This document shows, piece by piece, positions 1-6,688 of a stretch of DNA of 25,462 bases (the first letter of the stretch is position 1; every line of letters begins with the position of its first letter). The translations under genes were made by a program, and so were the position numbers. The stretch is from positions 1 to 25,462 of IMG/VR virus record IMGVR_UViG_3300021517_000020. The stretch is one strand, 5' to 3'. The notes under the pieces were generated by a model. That model worked only from the letters and a program-made list of their open reading frames with translations. It had not been told where the DNA came from and did no database searches. The DNA is from a virus.

Positions 1-346
1 CTACGCCGGCGTAATCGGTGTATCCAACGGCCACGCGGTTGGCCATGCCGTCGAGGGACACGCCAAACGACACGCCGGCGTAGCTGATGAGGATCTCGTG
101 CACATAGCCCCACCAGCGCGGGTCGTGCCGCTCGTTGACCACTGTCACCGCCGTGTTCAGAAGGTTTACCAGCAGCTGCATCTGCGGCAGATCATCCTTG
201 CCGCCGGTGGCGCGCATGGTCATCGTCTTGCACCCGCCGATCTCGTGCTTGGTGTAGCCATCCACCAGCCAGCGCGCATTCGGCAAAGCTTGGCCGGTGG
301 AGAAAATGGGCCACAACCTTTGCGGGCGCTGAGGTCGAGCACCCAT
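1..346 (-). CDS. Distal tail/baseplate protein, N-terminal part (runs off left edge)
   Basis: The minus strand is open from an ATG at 346-344 to the left edge, giving the first 115 residues. It begins MGARPQRPQRLW and contains NERHDPRWWGYVHEIL followed by YAGVSFGVSLDGMANRVAVGY. The W-G-x-V-x-E-I segment followed by a 'G-x-S-L-x-x-x-x-N-R-V-x-V-x-Y' strand pattern is the style of siphovirus baseplate/hub proteins (for example the Gp37-like family); I assign this by pattern and position only. The start codon overlaps the stop of the upstream tail gene by one base (TGATG), so the two are translationally coupled. The position after the tape measure and the first distal tail gene fits a tail-tip role. 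The C-terminus is outside the window. Confidence 0.7.
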   Translation of the reverse strand, partial: MGARPQRPQRLWPIFSTGQALPNARWLVDGYTKHEIGGCKTMTMRATGGKDDLPQMQLLVNLLNTAVTVVNERHDPRWWGYVHEILISYAGVSFGVSLDGMANRVAVGYTDYAGV

Positions 347-1752
347 CAGATTGTCAGCCTCCGCGGCCGGTAATAGCCGCTTACCTGAAACGTGCGGGCG
401 ATGGGCGTGTTCGTGGCCGCGGCGTGCAGGAAGTAGAACCGCGCCGATTCGCCCGGCGTGATGAAGATCGGCGGTTGCGGGATGATGTAGCCCTGCCGCC
501 GGTTTGTGCCGTTCAGGATTGAGGCGCTCAGATAGTCCGGCTCCTGGGTGGCCACCTCTTGGTATGCCTGCCCGCCACCCGTGCCGACAGGCGTCCAGTG
601 GTTGTATGCGTCGGCCGGGAACAACTGCACGTAGTCCACGGCCATGCTTGCGTCTGCCGCCGTGGTCTTGCGGGCAAACACCAGGAATGTGTAGCCGCCG
701 ACATTCTCGCTCCCGCCTAGCGCAACGTTGACCGGCGGGATGTTGAGGGCCGGGCCTTCGAGCAGCGCCGTTCCCGGCGCGGCCGCGTAGGCATTCATCC
801 AATCCGTGCGCGCCAGGATCGTGTCGCCGTATCCACCGGCACCGTAGCCCACGCCGAACGCGATCTCGATGGCGCTGGTGGATGTGGGTGCAGTGAAGAA
901 CCGCAGCAGCGGCTTCACGGCCCGCCCGTTGAGCGTGTTGAGCTGCGCCGTGGTCAGCGACCACCCTAACCTGATCGTGTATAGCGGGTCATCAGCCAGC
1001 GCCGTAAACCACCCGGCAACGATGCTGTAAACGGTCGTGGTGTGATATGAGTTGTTCGACGCACCACTGTTGGTGGTATTGCTGCCTGGATTTTGCACGC
1101 CGCTGTTGGTCGCGCTCTCGCATTGCAGCACGCCGTTCCACGTGCCGGTGCTGCCCAACAGCGCGCCGATATGCAGGTCGCTGGCCGGCGTGCCGTTGTT
1201 GTAGTTGTTCGTCACCTCGAAGCGCACGGGCGCAGGCCGGTCGCCCTCGATGGACGCGGCTGTGAGCGCGACAACGTTTGTGCCGGCTGGGTTGTCGCTC
1301 AGGCTCTGCGGGTTGGAGCCGGACGCCCACGGCACGGCAGTCTCGGCGTCGCGCTCCCAATGGCTCACGCGCGTGAAGTTGATGCGCACTTGCGCCGGCC
1401 CCCACATGTTATCCATGTGGGCGTGGCCGCTCAGCACCTCGGAGCGATACAGCGTCTCGGCCCCGTCGGGCCGGTATTGGGCATAGATGCCCAGGTGCCG
1501 CGCCCGGCTGGCCGTGCGGGCCGAGGCATACGCAAACCAGCGATTGAGCGTGGTGAGCAATGTGCGAGCCTGAGCATATGTGACACAGCGCACCAGGGCC
1601 GATTCGGCAACGCGATCCACATAGTCGCCGCGCTCCTCGTCCCACTCCGGCACAGTCGGCCGATACTCGATCAGCGTGGCGGATGCAGACGTGCTATTCA
1701 ACGCCTGCGTGCCGGCCGTGGCGACGTTGTAGAAGTTGAATTCGACGGGCAT
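346..1752 (-). CDS. Tail protein, probably distal tail/baseplate
   Basis: This 468-residue protein follows the tape measure gene after 3 bases, the usual place for a distal tail or baseplate component. The start ATG at 1752 has a GGGAGG Shine-Dalgarno about ten bases upstream. The sequence is beta-rich and Asn/Thr/Ser-rich in the middle (about residues 170-260, including an NNYNNGTPASD stretch). It ends in a compact segment (FQVSGYYRPRRL) like the end of a beta-sandwich. No signal peptide, membrane helix or enzymatic motif is seen. I do not recognise a named family; the role is inferred from gene order and from its coupling to the next baseplate-like gene. It could also be an upper fibre or receptor-binding protein. 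Confidence 0.6.
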   Translation of the reverse strand: MPVEFNFYNVATAGTQALNSTSASATLIEYRPTVPEWDEERGDYVDRVAESALVRCVTYAQARTLLTTLNRWFAYASARTASRARHLGIYAQYRPDGAETLYRSEVLSGHAHMDNMWGPAQVRINFTRVSHWERDAETAVPWASGSNPQSLSDNPAGTNVVALTAASIEGDRPAPVRFEVTNNYNNGTPASDLHIGALLGSTGTWNGVLQCESATNSGVQNPGSNTTNSGASNNSYHTTTVYSIVAGWFTALADDPLYTIRLGWSLTTAQLNTLNGRAVKPLLRFFTAPTSTSAIEIAFGVGYGAGGYGDTILARTDWMNAYAAAPGTALLEGPALNIPPVNVALGGSENVGGYTFLVFARKTTAADASMAVDYVQLFPADAYNHWTPVGTGGGQAYQEVATQEPDYLSASILNGTNRRQGYIIPQPPIFITPGESARFYFLHAAATNTPIARTFQVSGYYRPRRLTI

Positions 1753-1755
1753 CTT

Positions 1756-4002
1756 CTATCCGCGCCTCCCGGTGCGCCGGCGCTGAATCTCGTCCGCCAC
1801 CTGCCAGGCCAGCCGCTGCACGTCCACGTTGTCGTTCACGCGGTCAATGTTGACCGTGACACTAACGCCTGCCCCGCCCATGCCGCCCTCGGTGCTGTTG
1901 GCGATGTCGGCCGACTGCGGCGCGCTGAACACCCGAGACGGTTGATTGAAGAACACCAGCTCCGGCCCACGCTCGCCGACCCACGCCCAGCCCTCGGCGA
2001 CGCCGCCGGATGCATAGCCGGGCGGCGCGGGCGGCGGCGGTTGGCCGACGGTGCGATACACCACGTCGTAATAGATGGTGTGCCGGTCGTGAGCATCGAG
2101 AAATTTCACCAAGTCTTTGGCCTCGCGAAGATCGGCCATACCTTTGATCGTGGCCACCACGTCAACGCCCTGCTTATCCGGCAGCACACCGAGCGCGCCT
2201 TTTAGATCGCCGATCTTCTTCGTCGCTTTGTCCACTGCCGCCTGCACCTCGGCCTGATCAGCAGCAAACTGTTTGCCTGCATCGCCGGCCAAGGCGAACA
2301 GGTCGCCGGTATTGGCAATGCCTTCGCCGATGGATAGGGCCGCCGTGAGGGCTTGCTCCAAGCTGATCGTGCCCTCTTCCTGCGCTTTGGTGGTCGCCTT
2401 GAGCGCCTGCTGAAGCTGGAACTGCTCAAGCGATAGTTCGCCTGTGGCGATGCTGAAAGCCTGCTGTAACTTCTCATTTTTGCTTAACGGTTCCAGGCTT
2501 CCACCCAAGCCACTCTTGACAGCGCCCATACGATCTTCAAGCGCCTTGAGTTGTTCATCCACCTGTTTGATCGCGCCGCTACCACCACCGCCGATTACCT
2601 TTGTCAGGTCGTCCCACGAACGGCCGTAACGCTCATTGGCGGATTTATTGGCCTCGATCTGGTTATAGAGACCCTGATATGCGGCAGTTAAGTCTTTGGC
2701 CTTGGTGGCGTCGCGTATCTGTTGGTTATATCGATCCGAGTCGGCGCGATTTTTTGCGATGAACGCTTGCTGTGACTTTTCCTTGTCTGAAATCTGACGC
2801 CATGCCAGCCGGCCGCCCTCCCACGCACTGTTGACGTTGATACCCTTGCCGCCCGCGCCAGCGATGATAGTCATGGCGCGCTCAATCCCGCCTGCGGCGT
2901 TGAGCCAGCCGCTGACGCTGGCCTGCGCCTTACTCGCACCAGATATAAAACCACTGCCAGCTAGATCGGCGGCGCTACCAGCCGCCTTCGCCTTCGCCTC
3001 GGCGATGGCCATAGCCCGGCTCCCTTCGATTGCACCGTCGCGGATGCGCAGCATCGCCGCGTGTGCGGCATCCCAATCGCGGGCCAGAGCAGCGGCCGCA
3101 ACCGAGGCGCTGCCAGAGTCAACTGCCAACTGCGCCTGTTGAGTGGCGGCGGTTTCGGCCGTCAGGCCAGCGTCCCTGAGGAGGTCAACAACGGTGGTTA
3201 AGACCGGAATCAGTTCCGTTCCCAGCCGCATTTTGAGACCCTCAACTTTTCCATTGAGCGCATCAAGTGCGTCGTCAAGTTTTTTCGCCGACTCCACACC
3301 CTCGGTCGTCACCACCCGGCCCGCTGCCGACATGTCGGCCATCCAGCCCTTGATCGCAGCGCTGCCGCCGTTTAGCACCGGGATCAAGTCCGCGCCGCTT
3401 CGTCCGAACGCATTGATGGCGATGGCCGTTTTCTCTGGCCCGTCTGGCATACGCTGAAACAAATCAGCGATTGCGAATAACTCGGCCTCAACGTTCGCCC
3501 CAGCGCCCTTGATGGTGAAGAGGTTGTCGGCAAACTTCGTCAGCGCGGTATTGACGCTCTCTGTGCTGATCTCGGCATCATTGGCGACAGCCGTGAATGT
3601 GGACAGCGTCTCGACGCCCAAGCCGGTCTTCTGGCTGAGGATGTCGTATTGGATTGCGACATCGGCCGTACTCTTGGCCAAGTCAAATAGCGCCTTGCCG
3701 GCCACGCCCGCTGCGCCAGCGGCTGCCAGGAGAGGGACCGGCAACGCGCCAACCTTGTCGGCCAGAAAGTCCAGTTCGGCAGGAACCGCGTTCTTGAAAC
3801 CCTGCGCGAGTTGCTGTTGCAACTCCTTGCTGCTCTTCTCGAGCCCGGCAAAGGCGGTTTTGAATTTACCACCGAGTTGCTTAACCGCATCGTCCGCGCT
3901 GCGCCCAAGGTCGCGCAGCCCCTTGTTGATGGCGTCAAGGCCCGACGCTTTGCCGCGAGCCTCAACGAGGATTTCGACCTTGCGTGCGCCCGCCCTACCC
4001 AT
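1756..4002 (-). CDS. Tail tape measure protein
   Basis: The protein has about 748 residues from an ATG at 4002 (MGRAGARKVEIL...). A longer reading from a TTG at 4032 is possible, but a G-rich Shine-Dalgarno sits just before the ATG. The N-terminus is helical and coiled-coil-rich (GLDAINKGLRDLGRSADDAVKQ...). An Ala/Gly-rich hydrophobic patch (about residues 95-115) leads into the TP901-type tape measure core (QKTGLGVETLSTF..., NAFGRSGADLIPVL). The C-terminus carries the common end motif of tape measures: YASGGVAEGWAWVGERGPELV followed by SRVFSAPQSAD. Tape measures set tail length and are extruded into the host envelope; this length implies a medium siphovirus tail. No lytic transglycosylase or peptidase domain is visible. 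Cassette 1, of opposite polarity, separates it from the tail assembly chaperone that normally precedes it. Confidence 0.93.
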   Translation of the reverse strand: MGRAGARKVEILVEARGKASGLDAINKGLRDLGRSADDAVKQLGGKFKTAFAGLEKSSKELQQQLAQGFKNAVPAELDFLADKVGALPVPLLAAAGAAGVAGKALFDLAKSTADVAIQYDILSQKTGLGVETLSTFTAVANDAEISTESVNTALTKFADNLFTIKGAGANVEAELFAIADLFQRMPDGPEKTAIAINAFGRSGADLIPVLNGGSAAIKGWMADMSAAGRVVTTEGVESAKKLDDALDALNGKVEGLKMRLGTELIPVLTTVVDLLRDAGLTAETAATQQAQLAVDSGSASVAAAALARDWDAAHAAMLRIRDGAIEGSRAMAIAEAKAKAAGSAADLAGSGFISGASKAQASVSGWLNAAGGIERAMTIIAGAGGKGINVNSAWEGGRLAWRQISDKEKSQQAFIAKNRADSDRYNQQIRDATKAKDLTAAYQGLYNQIEANKSANERYGRSWDDLTKVIGGGGSGAIKQVDEQLKALEDRMGAVKSGLGGSLEPLSKNEKLQQAFSIATGELSLEQFQLQQALKATTKAQEEGTISLEQALTAALSIGEGIANTGDLFALAGDAGKQFAADQAEVQAAVDKATKKIGDLKGALGVLPDKQGVDVVATIKGMADLREAKDLVKFLDAHDRHTIYYDVVYRTVGQPPPPAPPGYASGGVAEGWAWVGERGPELVFFNQPSRVFSAPQSADIANSTEGGMGGAGVSVTVNIDRVNDNVDVQRLAWQVADEIQRRRTGRRG

Positions 4003-4051
4003 GCTGCACCCCCGCCATGCGGCATGGGTCAAACAGCCCGACTAAAAATGT

Positions 4052-4285
4052 ATGAAGAACTCCACAAATTTGCTTGTTGTGCTTGCAATCTGCGCCTTGA
4101 TCGCCGGCGTTTCTACTGTGAGTCAGGCCACGCTTGGTGTGTTCCTTGCTGCCACCGCCGTCTTGCTTGGCGTGTTTGCGCGCATGGCTCAAGCCGAAGC
4201 GCATCACAGGGAGGCTATGGGCGAGCCGCGAAAGCCCGATGCAACCCCTCGATTCAGTGAGGAGAGACCGGACGATCCTTGTTAG
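4052..4285 (+). CDS. Possible small two-helix membrane protein
   Basis: This is a 77-residue plus-strand reading frame beginning MKNSTNLLVVLAICALIAG. Two hydrophobic segments (about residues 7-24 and 28-44) are separated by a short polar turn and followed by a hydrophilic tail ending SEERPDDPC. This is a helical hairpin topology typical of small phage membrane proteins (holin-like or exclusion proteins). There is no clear Shine-Dalgarno before ATG 4052. The 3' end overlaps the convergent ribbon-helix-helix gene by 32 bases. It lies at the tape-measure edge of cassette 1, so it may belong to that accessory locus. It could be a chance frame; the coherent hydrophobic pattern is the main support. 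Confidence 0.45.
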   Translation: MKNSTNLLVVLAICALIAGVSTVSQATLGVFLAATAVLLGVFARMAQAEAHHREAMGEPRKPDATPRFSEERPDDPC

Positions 4286-4454
4286 ACAAATCGTCCAAAG
4301 CAAGGGCGCGCAGATAAGCAGCCGTGGATAGACCCTTGCGTTTTGCGCGCTGAGTGACGCGCGCTTTCTCTTCGTCCGTGAAATACACGTGGACGACTGC
4401 GTCTCTGCTATTGCTCTCGCTAAGGGTCTTGGCTTGCTTATCAGCCTTGCGCAT
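4254..4454 (-). CDS. Ribbon-helix-helix (MobC/CopG-like) small DNA-binding protein
   Basis: The product has 66 residues. The core VVHVYFTDEEKARVTQRAKRK followed by GLSTAAYLRALAL is the strand-helix-helix pattern of ribbon-helix-helix proteins, closest in style to MobC-like and Arc/CopG regulators: a short basic/hydrophobic strand, a turn, then 'G-[LM]-S-x-x-x-Y-[LI]-R'. It is divergent from the cassette 1 operon, across an intergenic region with face-to-face promoters and inverted repeats, so an autorepressor/operon-repressor role is likely. Its own -10 box ends about 6 bases before the ATG, so its mRNA is probably leaderless. It is not obviously homologous to the two smaller regulators of cassettes 2 and 3, although it holds the same position. 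Confidence 0.7.
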   Translation of the reverse strand: MRKADKQAKTLSESNSRDAVVHVYFTDEEKARVTQRAKRKGLSTAAYLRALALDDLSNKDRPVSPH

Positions 4455-4460
4455 ACAGGC

Positions 4461-4531
4461 AGACTACCACTATCCAGGCAGATAGTCAATATCGAATAAG
4501 TATTGACACAATACCAAAATAGTATTAAACT
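4461..4531. promoter_or_regulatory. Divergent promoter/operator region of cassette 1
   Basis: Plus strand: TTGACA (4503-4508), a 17-base spacer and TAAACT (4526-4531). Minus strand: TTGACT (complement of 4484-4489), a 17-base spacer and TAGTCT (complement of 4461-4466). The two -35 boxes form an inverted repeat, GTCAATA (4485-4491) and TATTGAC (4501-4507). A second inverted repeat, AATAC (4510-4514) and GTATT (4522-4526), lies in the plus-strand spacer. This fits a shared operator for the divergent ribbon-helix-helix protein. Promoter calls are by consensus only. Confidence 0.6.
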
Positions 4532-4551
4532 CGCTCTCGTAAATAGGTCGA

Positions 4552-4621
4552 GCCGTGAAAGTGTCACTACCACCTTCACGGCCCTAACCATTCCGACTTC
4601 CAGCTTTAAGGAGAAAGTCTC
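4552..4621 (+). promoter_or_regulatory. Cassette 1 structured 5' leader and Shine-Dalgarno
   Basis: A stem of 12 pairs, 4552-4563 with 4571-4582, has one A-C mismatch and a 7-base loop. It is followed directly by CCCTAACCA and, further on, TTTAAGGAG before ATG 4622. The hairpin-CCCTAACCA-AAGGAG order recurs upstream of the family members in cassettes 2 and 3, although the stem sequence here differs completely. It may act in translation control, RNA stability or protein binding. Confidence 0.6.
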
Positions 4622-4993
4622 ATGGCTACGAGCAAGTTTAACCCCAACCTTCGCAAGGCCGAGCGCCAGGCCATCGGCCAGTTCGAGTATGTGCCGCCCC
4701 GCGCAGCATGGCTCGATTCCCTCGATCAGAACCCCGTTGTCAGCCCCAACTTCGCCGACACAGTCAAGATGCGCGCCGACTGGTTTGTGTGGGAGTGGAT
4801 GAAGGAGAACGCGCCGCCAGAAATCTTGGAACTGCACCGCGCCGCCGATGGCCTGGGCGTGTATTTCATGGAGTTTCAGGCCAGCAAGGGATTTGTCAGC
4901 GAAGACTCGAACACCAGCGTCATTGATCACATCACGCGCGCCGTCAACGCGCTTGACAAGATCGGCGACGACTGGACGAACACGACGCCGTAG
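4622..4993 (+). CDS. Cassette protein, type A copy 1 (unknown function)
   Basis: This is a 123-residue acidic cytosolic-looking protein with no signal peptide or membrane helix; I do not recognise the family. It shares with the cassette 2 copy the N-terminus MATSKFNPNLRKAER, the middle WLDSLDQNPVVSPNF (WVKSLDQNPVISPNF in copy 2), ADWFVWEW and the C-terminus GDDWTNTTP. The first 44 coding bases are identical to those of the cassette 2 copy. Across all four copies the conserved points are W-[LV]-x-[ST/A]-L-x-[EQ]-x-P-x-[IVL]-S-P-x-F, an aromatic/Trp-rich helix, [AN]AP-x-E-[IL], and a C-terminal helix with 'A-x-N-x-L-D-K-[IL]-G'. It has its own promoter, structured leader and strong AAGGAG ribosome site, and is first in a three-gene operon. 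The pattern suggests a small all-alpha effector, perhaps a takeover, exclusion or anti-defence protein; this is inference. Confidence 0.85.
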   Translation: MATSKFNPNLRKAERQAIGQFEYVPPRAAWLDSLDQNPVVSPNFADTVKMRADWFVWEWMKENAPPEILELHRAADGLGVYFMEFQASKGFVSEDSNTSVIDHITRAVNALDKIGDDWTNTTP

Positions 4994-5005
4994 GGGGGGG
5001 ACGAC

Positions 5006-5368
5006 ATGGCTAAAAAGCAAACCAAGGCTGTCGCGGCCCTTGAGGTTATTGGGCTCACCTTCCCCGGCTCGAACTCGAAGGCGTGGCTCGACGCGCTTGT
5101 TGAGCAACCGACCATCAGCCCGCAGTTCGTTGATGGCCTTTGCGGCAAGCTCGACCAAACCTTGTTTGAGTGGCTTCGCCAGCACGCTCCGCATGAGATC
5201 GTCGAGATGCATCAGTGCCGCAGTGCTATGACGGTATTCCTTAGCGAAGCCGCAACTAGTCACGGATTGGTTCACGCCAATTCGAACGAGACGATCATGG
5301 ATTACGTACGGGACGCCATCAACGTCCTGGATAAGATCGGCGCAGGCGACTTCGACATGGAAGGTTAG
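5006..5368 (+). CDS. Cassette protein, type B copy 1 (unknown function)
   Basis: This 120-residue protein is homologous to the gene 12 bases upstream but clearly diverged. WLDALVEQPTISPQF aligns with WLDSLDQNPVVSPNF, and the C-terminus DAINVLDKIGAGDFDMEG matches the cassette 3 protein rather than its neighbour. It contains HQCRSAM (HHCRSSM in cassette 3), a type-B signature. The N-terminus MAKKQTKAVAALEVIG is its own. An unusual run of eight G (4993-5000) overlapping the upstream TAG stop supplies its ribosome site. The tandem of types A and B in one operon suggests duplication followed by divergence, possibly to form a heteromer. Function unknown. Confidence 0.85.
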   Translation: MAKKQTKAVAALEVIGLTFPGSNSKAWLDALVEQPTISPQFVDGLCGKLDQTLFEWLRQHAPHEIVEMHQCRSAMTVFLSEAATSHGLVHANSNETIMDYVRDAINVLDKIGAGDFDMEG

Positions 5369-5377
5369 GAGGGGGAC

Positions 5378-5953
5378 ATGTATACCGCAGGCGTTCAAGT
5401 GAAAGGCGTTGCACCTTTGATGCAACATCGTTACCCGCTGCCCGACTTTGCGACGATTCAGAAGGGCAGCAAGAAGTCCACCGGCGCGAAGGATTACACC
5501 AGCGAGTGGAAGGACTATCTCTACACCAATGGCAGCGGTATCTACCAGCCAGCGATCCACTTTGAGGCGTGCATGCTCAAGGCGGCAACCAGCTTCAAGA
5601 TCGCGGGCAAGAAGGGCAAGAGTTACAAGGACTTGTTTAGCGGCTTTGTGCGCGTGACGCCCGATCACATTGCGCACGGCGTGCCTACGCCGGATGAACT
5701 GGACTTTGACGCCGACAAGTCGCTGTATCTGGATTTGCGGCCGGTTGTGGTTCAGCGCGCCCGCGTAGCCCGCATCCGACCGGTGTTCAAAGAAGGATGG
5801 ACGCTTGACTTTGACATCACCGTTGACGATGACGAACTGCATTGGCAAGTGCTCAAGGATGTGCTGGAGATGGCCGGCCGAACCATCGGCATCGGCGACT
5901 TTCGCCCCCGCTTTGGTCGCTTTACCGTGACCAAGTTTGAGGTTCACCAGTAA
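5378..5953 (+). CDS. Phage/accessory protein with possible RAMP-like C-terminal motif
   Basis: The protein has 191 residues, with GGAGGGGG directly before ATG 5378 and only 9 bases after the type B gene. It opens with a beta-strand and APLMQHRYP (YTAGVQVKGVAPLMQHRYP). It then has WKDYLYTNGSGIYQPAIHFEACMLKAA, a lysine-rich FKIAGKKGKSYKDL, and VVVQRARVARIRP, and it ends with a glycine-rich GRTIGIGDFRPRFGRF followed by a strand. The alternating strands, a helix after 'IYQP-x-x-H', and the terminal G-x-G-D-x-R-P-x-F-G-R-F loop resemble RAMP-fold (Cas5/Cas7-like) proteins. I have seen this general type as uncharacterised phage proteins, but the RAMP assignment is a guess from pattern. The basic character fits nucleic-acid binding. 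It is the last gene of the cassette 1 operon before a repeat region. Confidence 0.8.
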   Translation: MYTAGVQVKGVAPLMQHRYPLPDFATIQKGSKKSTGAKDYTSEWKDYLYTNGSGIYQPAIHFEACMLKAATSFKIAGKKGKSYKDLFSGFVRVTPDHIAHGVPTPDELDFDADKSLYLDLRPVVVQRARVARIRPVFKEGWTLDFDITVDDDELHWQVLKDVLEMAGRTIGIGDFRPRFGRFTVTKFEVHQ

Positions 5954-6125
5954 CTTTGTGGCTCCGGCGTGGAGTGGCAAGGCGGGCTGTGGCATGGCAC
6001 GGTGTGGCACGATGCGGAAGGTCGAGGTGAGGCGCTGCTTTGTGGTTCCGGTCTGGCATGGCAAGGCAAGGCGATGCAAGGTCTGGTCAGGCACGGCGCG
6101 GCTTGGTGTGATATGGCATGGCACG
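5954..6125 (+). repeat. Degenerate GGCA-rich repeat tract, two ~84-base units
   Basis: The stretch between the RAMP-like gene and the first HNH gene is built from short variants of GGCATGGCA, GGCAAGGC and GGCACGG. CTTTGTGG[CT]TCCGG occurs at 5954 and again at 6038, so two imperfect units of about 84 bases lie in tandem. The G-over-C skew on the plus strand is strong. No convincing coding frame uses it. It may be a recombination or slippage scar at the HNH insertion border, or a transcribed spacer. Confidence 0.6.
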
Positions 6126-6129
6126 GTTA

Positions 6130-6196
6130 ACCAATCAGCAAAGGAGACGACACCGTCACGGCAAGAGGCTGTGACGGTGTCGTCTTCCCGTTCGTC
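6130..6196 (+). promoter_or_regulatory. Leader relic plus perfect hairpin before HNH gene (possible bridged ribosome site)
   Basis: AAGGAG (6141-6146) is followed immediately by a perfect 14-base-pair stem (6146-6159 with 6171-6184, 11-base loop). Then 12 bases with no Shine-Dalgarno precede ATG 6197. Folding would place AAGGAG about 12 bases from the ATG. TAACCAA upstream of the AAGGAG resembles the conserved leader of cassettes 2 and 3. There is no T-tract after the stem, so a rho-independent terminator is less likely. Confidence 0.55.
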
Positions 6197-6484
6197 ATGG
6201 CGAACTACTTCACGGTTCCTGATTTGCACAAGCGATTCCCCTGGTATGGCCGGATGCGCCTCGAACAGTGGCGCGTCCTTCGCCAGTGGGTCTACGAGCG
6301 CGACGGCGGCCTGTGCCAATACTGTGGTCGGCGTGTCGAACTTCACAAATGCCATTGCCATCACGTCTTGCCGTTGAGCGAGAACGGGAGCAACCATCCG
6401 ACGAACCTCAAAACTCTGTGCGTTGACTGCCACAAAAAGCGACACCCTCATATGCGCGACATCCACGACCGGCTAACGACCTGA
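6197..6484 (+). CDS. HNH endonuclease (small, McrA-like)
   Basis: The product has 95 residues. A CQYCG pair, the HCHHVLPLSENGSNHPTNLKTLC core (H-H of the first strand and the N-L turn) and CVDCHKKRH give the complete beta-beta-alpha metal HNH fold, with four zinc-binding cysteines (CxxC...CxxC). The N-terminal LRQWVYERDGGLCQYC is the usual approach helix. Such small HNH proteins in phages are homing-type nucleases or packaging-associated nicking enzymes. The large terminase is 10 kb away and this gene sits in an accessory cassette, so a homing or free-standing role is more likely. The gene is convergent with the tail chaperone extension and overlaps its 3' end by 12 bases. Confidence 0.9.
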   Translation: MANYFTVPDLHKRFPWYGRMRLEQWRVLRQWVYERDGGLCQYCGRRVELHKCHCHHVLPLSENGSNHPTNLKTLCVDCHKKRHPHMRDIHDRLTT

Positions 6485-6688
6485 ACGATCCATCTCGATA
6501 ATCAGCGCCCTCATGCGCAACAACCAGGCCGGATCGCATTCCTCAATCTGGCGCTGCGTCCAATGCAGGCGCTGCACAAACCACGCCTCGATCACATCGC
6601 TGGGCAATCCCGGTGCGTCTGGGTGCCCGCGCCTGGCTAGCTCGAAGCCGCCTCGCTCTCTTTCGTTGAGCGAACCGGACCTAAAAAA
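6473..6688 (-). CDS. Tail assembly chaperone, -1 frameshift extension (gpGT-like)
   Basis: After the slippery heptamer the -1 frame is open for 69 further codons (from RSGSLNERERGGFELARRG to ALIIEMDRSGR), stopping at TAG 6475-6473. It has no start of its own. The content is protein-like: ELARRGHPDAPGLPSDVIEAW, WTQRQIEECDPAWLL. In lambda-type siphophages the second frame of the chaperone is made as a minor fusion that binds the tape measure and recruits tail tube subunits. The predicted fusion has about 190 residues (121 from the zero frame plus 69). Its 3' end overlaps the convergent HNH gene. Confidence 0.8.
   Translation of the reverse strand, partial: FFRSGSLNERERGGFELARRGHPDAPGLPSDVIEAWFVQRLHWTQRQIEECDPAWLLRMRALIIEMDRSGR

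Noticed and set aside
1093-2205. Long plus-strand open frame across the tail genes
   Set aside because: It is antisense to the distal tail and tape measure genes, has a His/Arg/Ala-rich composition typical of shadow frames in G+C-rich DNA, and no ribosome site or promoter.
4993-5000. Run of eight G as a frameshift or assembly error
   Set aside because: It lies between two intact genes, starting on the last base of a stop codon, and works as a ribosome site; no frame depends on its length.
6146-6184. Rho-independent terminator at the 14-bp hairpin
   Set aside because: No T-tract follows the stem (TTCCCG only), while AAGGAG abuts its 5' base and an otherwise unserved ATG follows; a bridged ribosome site explains more.
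5937-6377. Plus-strand frame across the repeat tract and the HNH gene
   Set aside because: It crosses the HNH gene in another frame, contains low-complexity Gly/Ala/Arg text from the repeat, and has no ribosome site.
3995-6466. An 823-codon open frame on the minus strand, antisense to cassette 1
   Set aside because: Its sequence is the complement of plus-strand genes with clear family signals, ribosome sites and promoters. Openness follows from codon bias, not coding. Similar antisense frames lie at 13374-14132 and 21003-21941 for the same reason; their mutual resemblance reflects homology of the sense genes.
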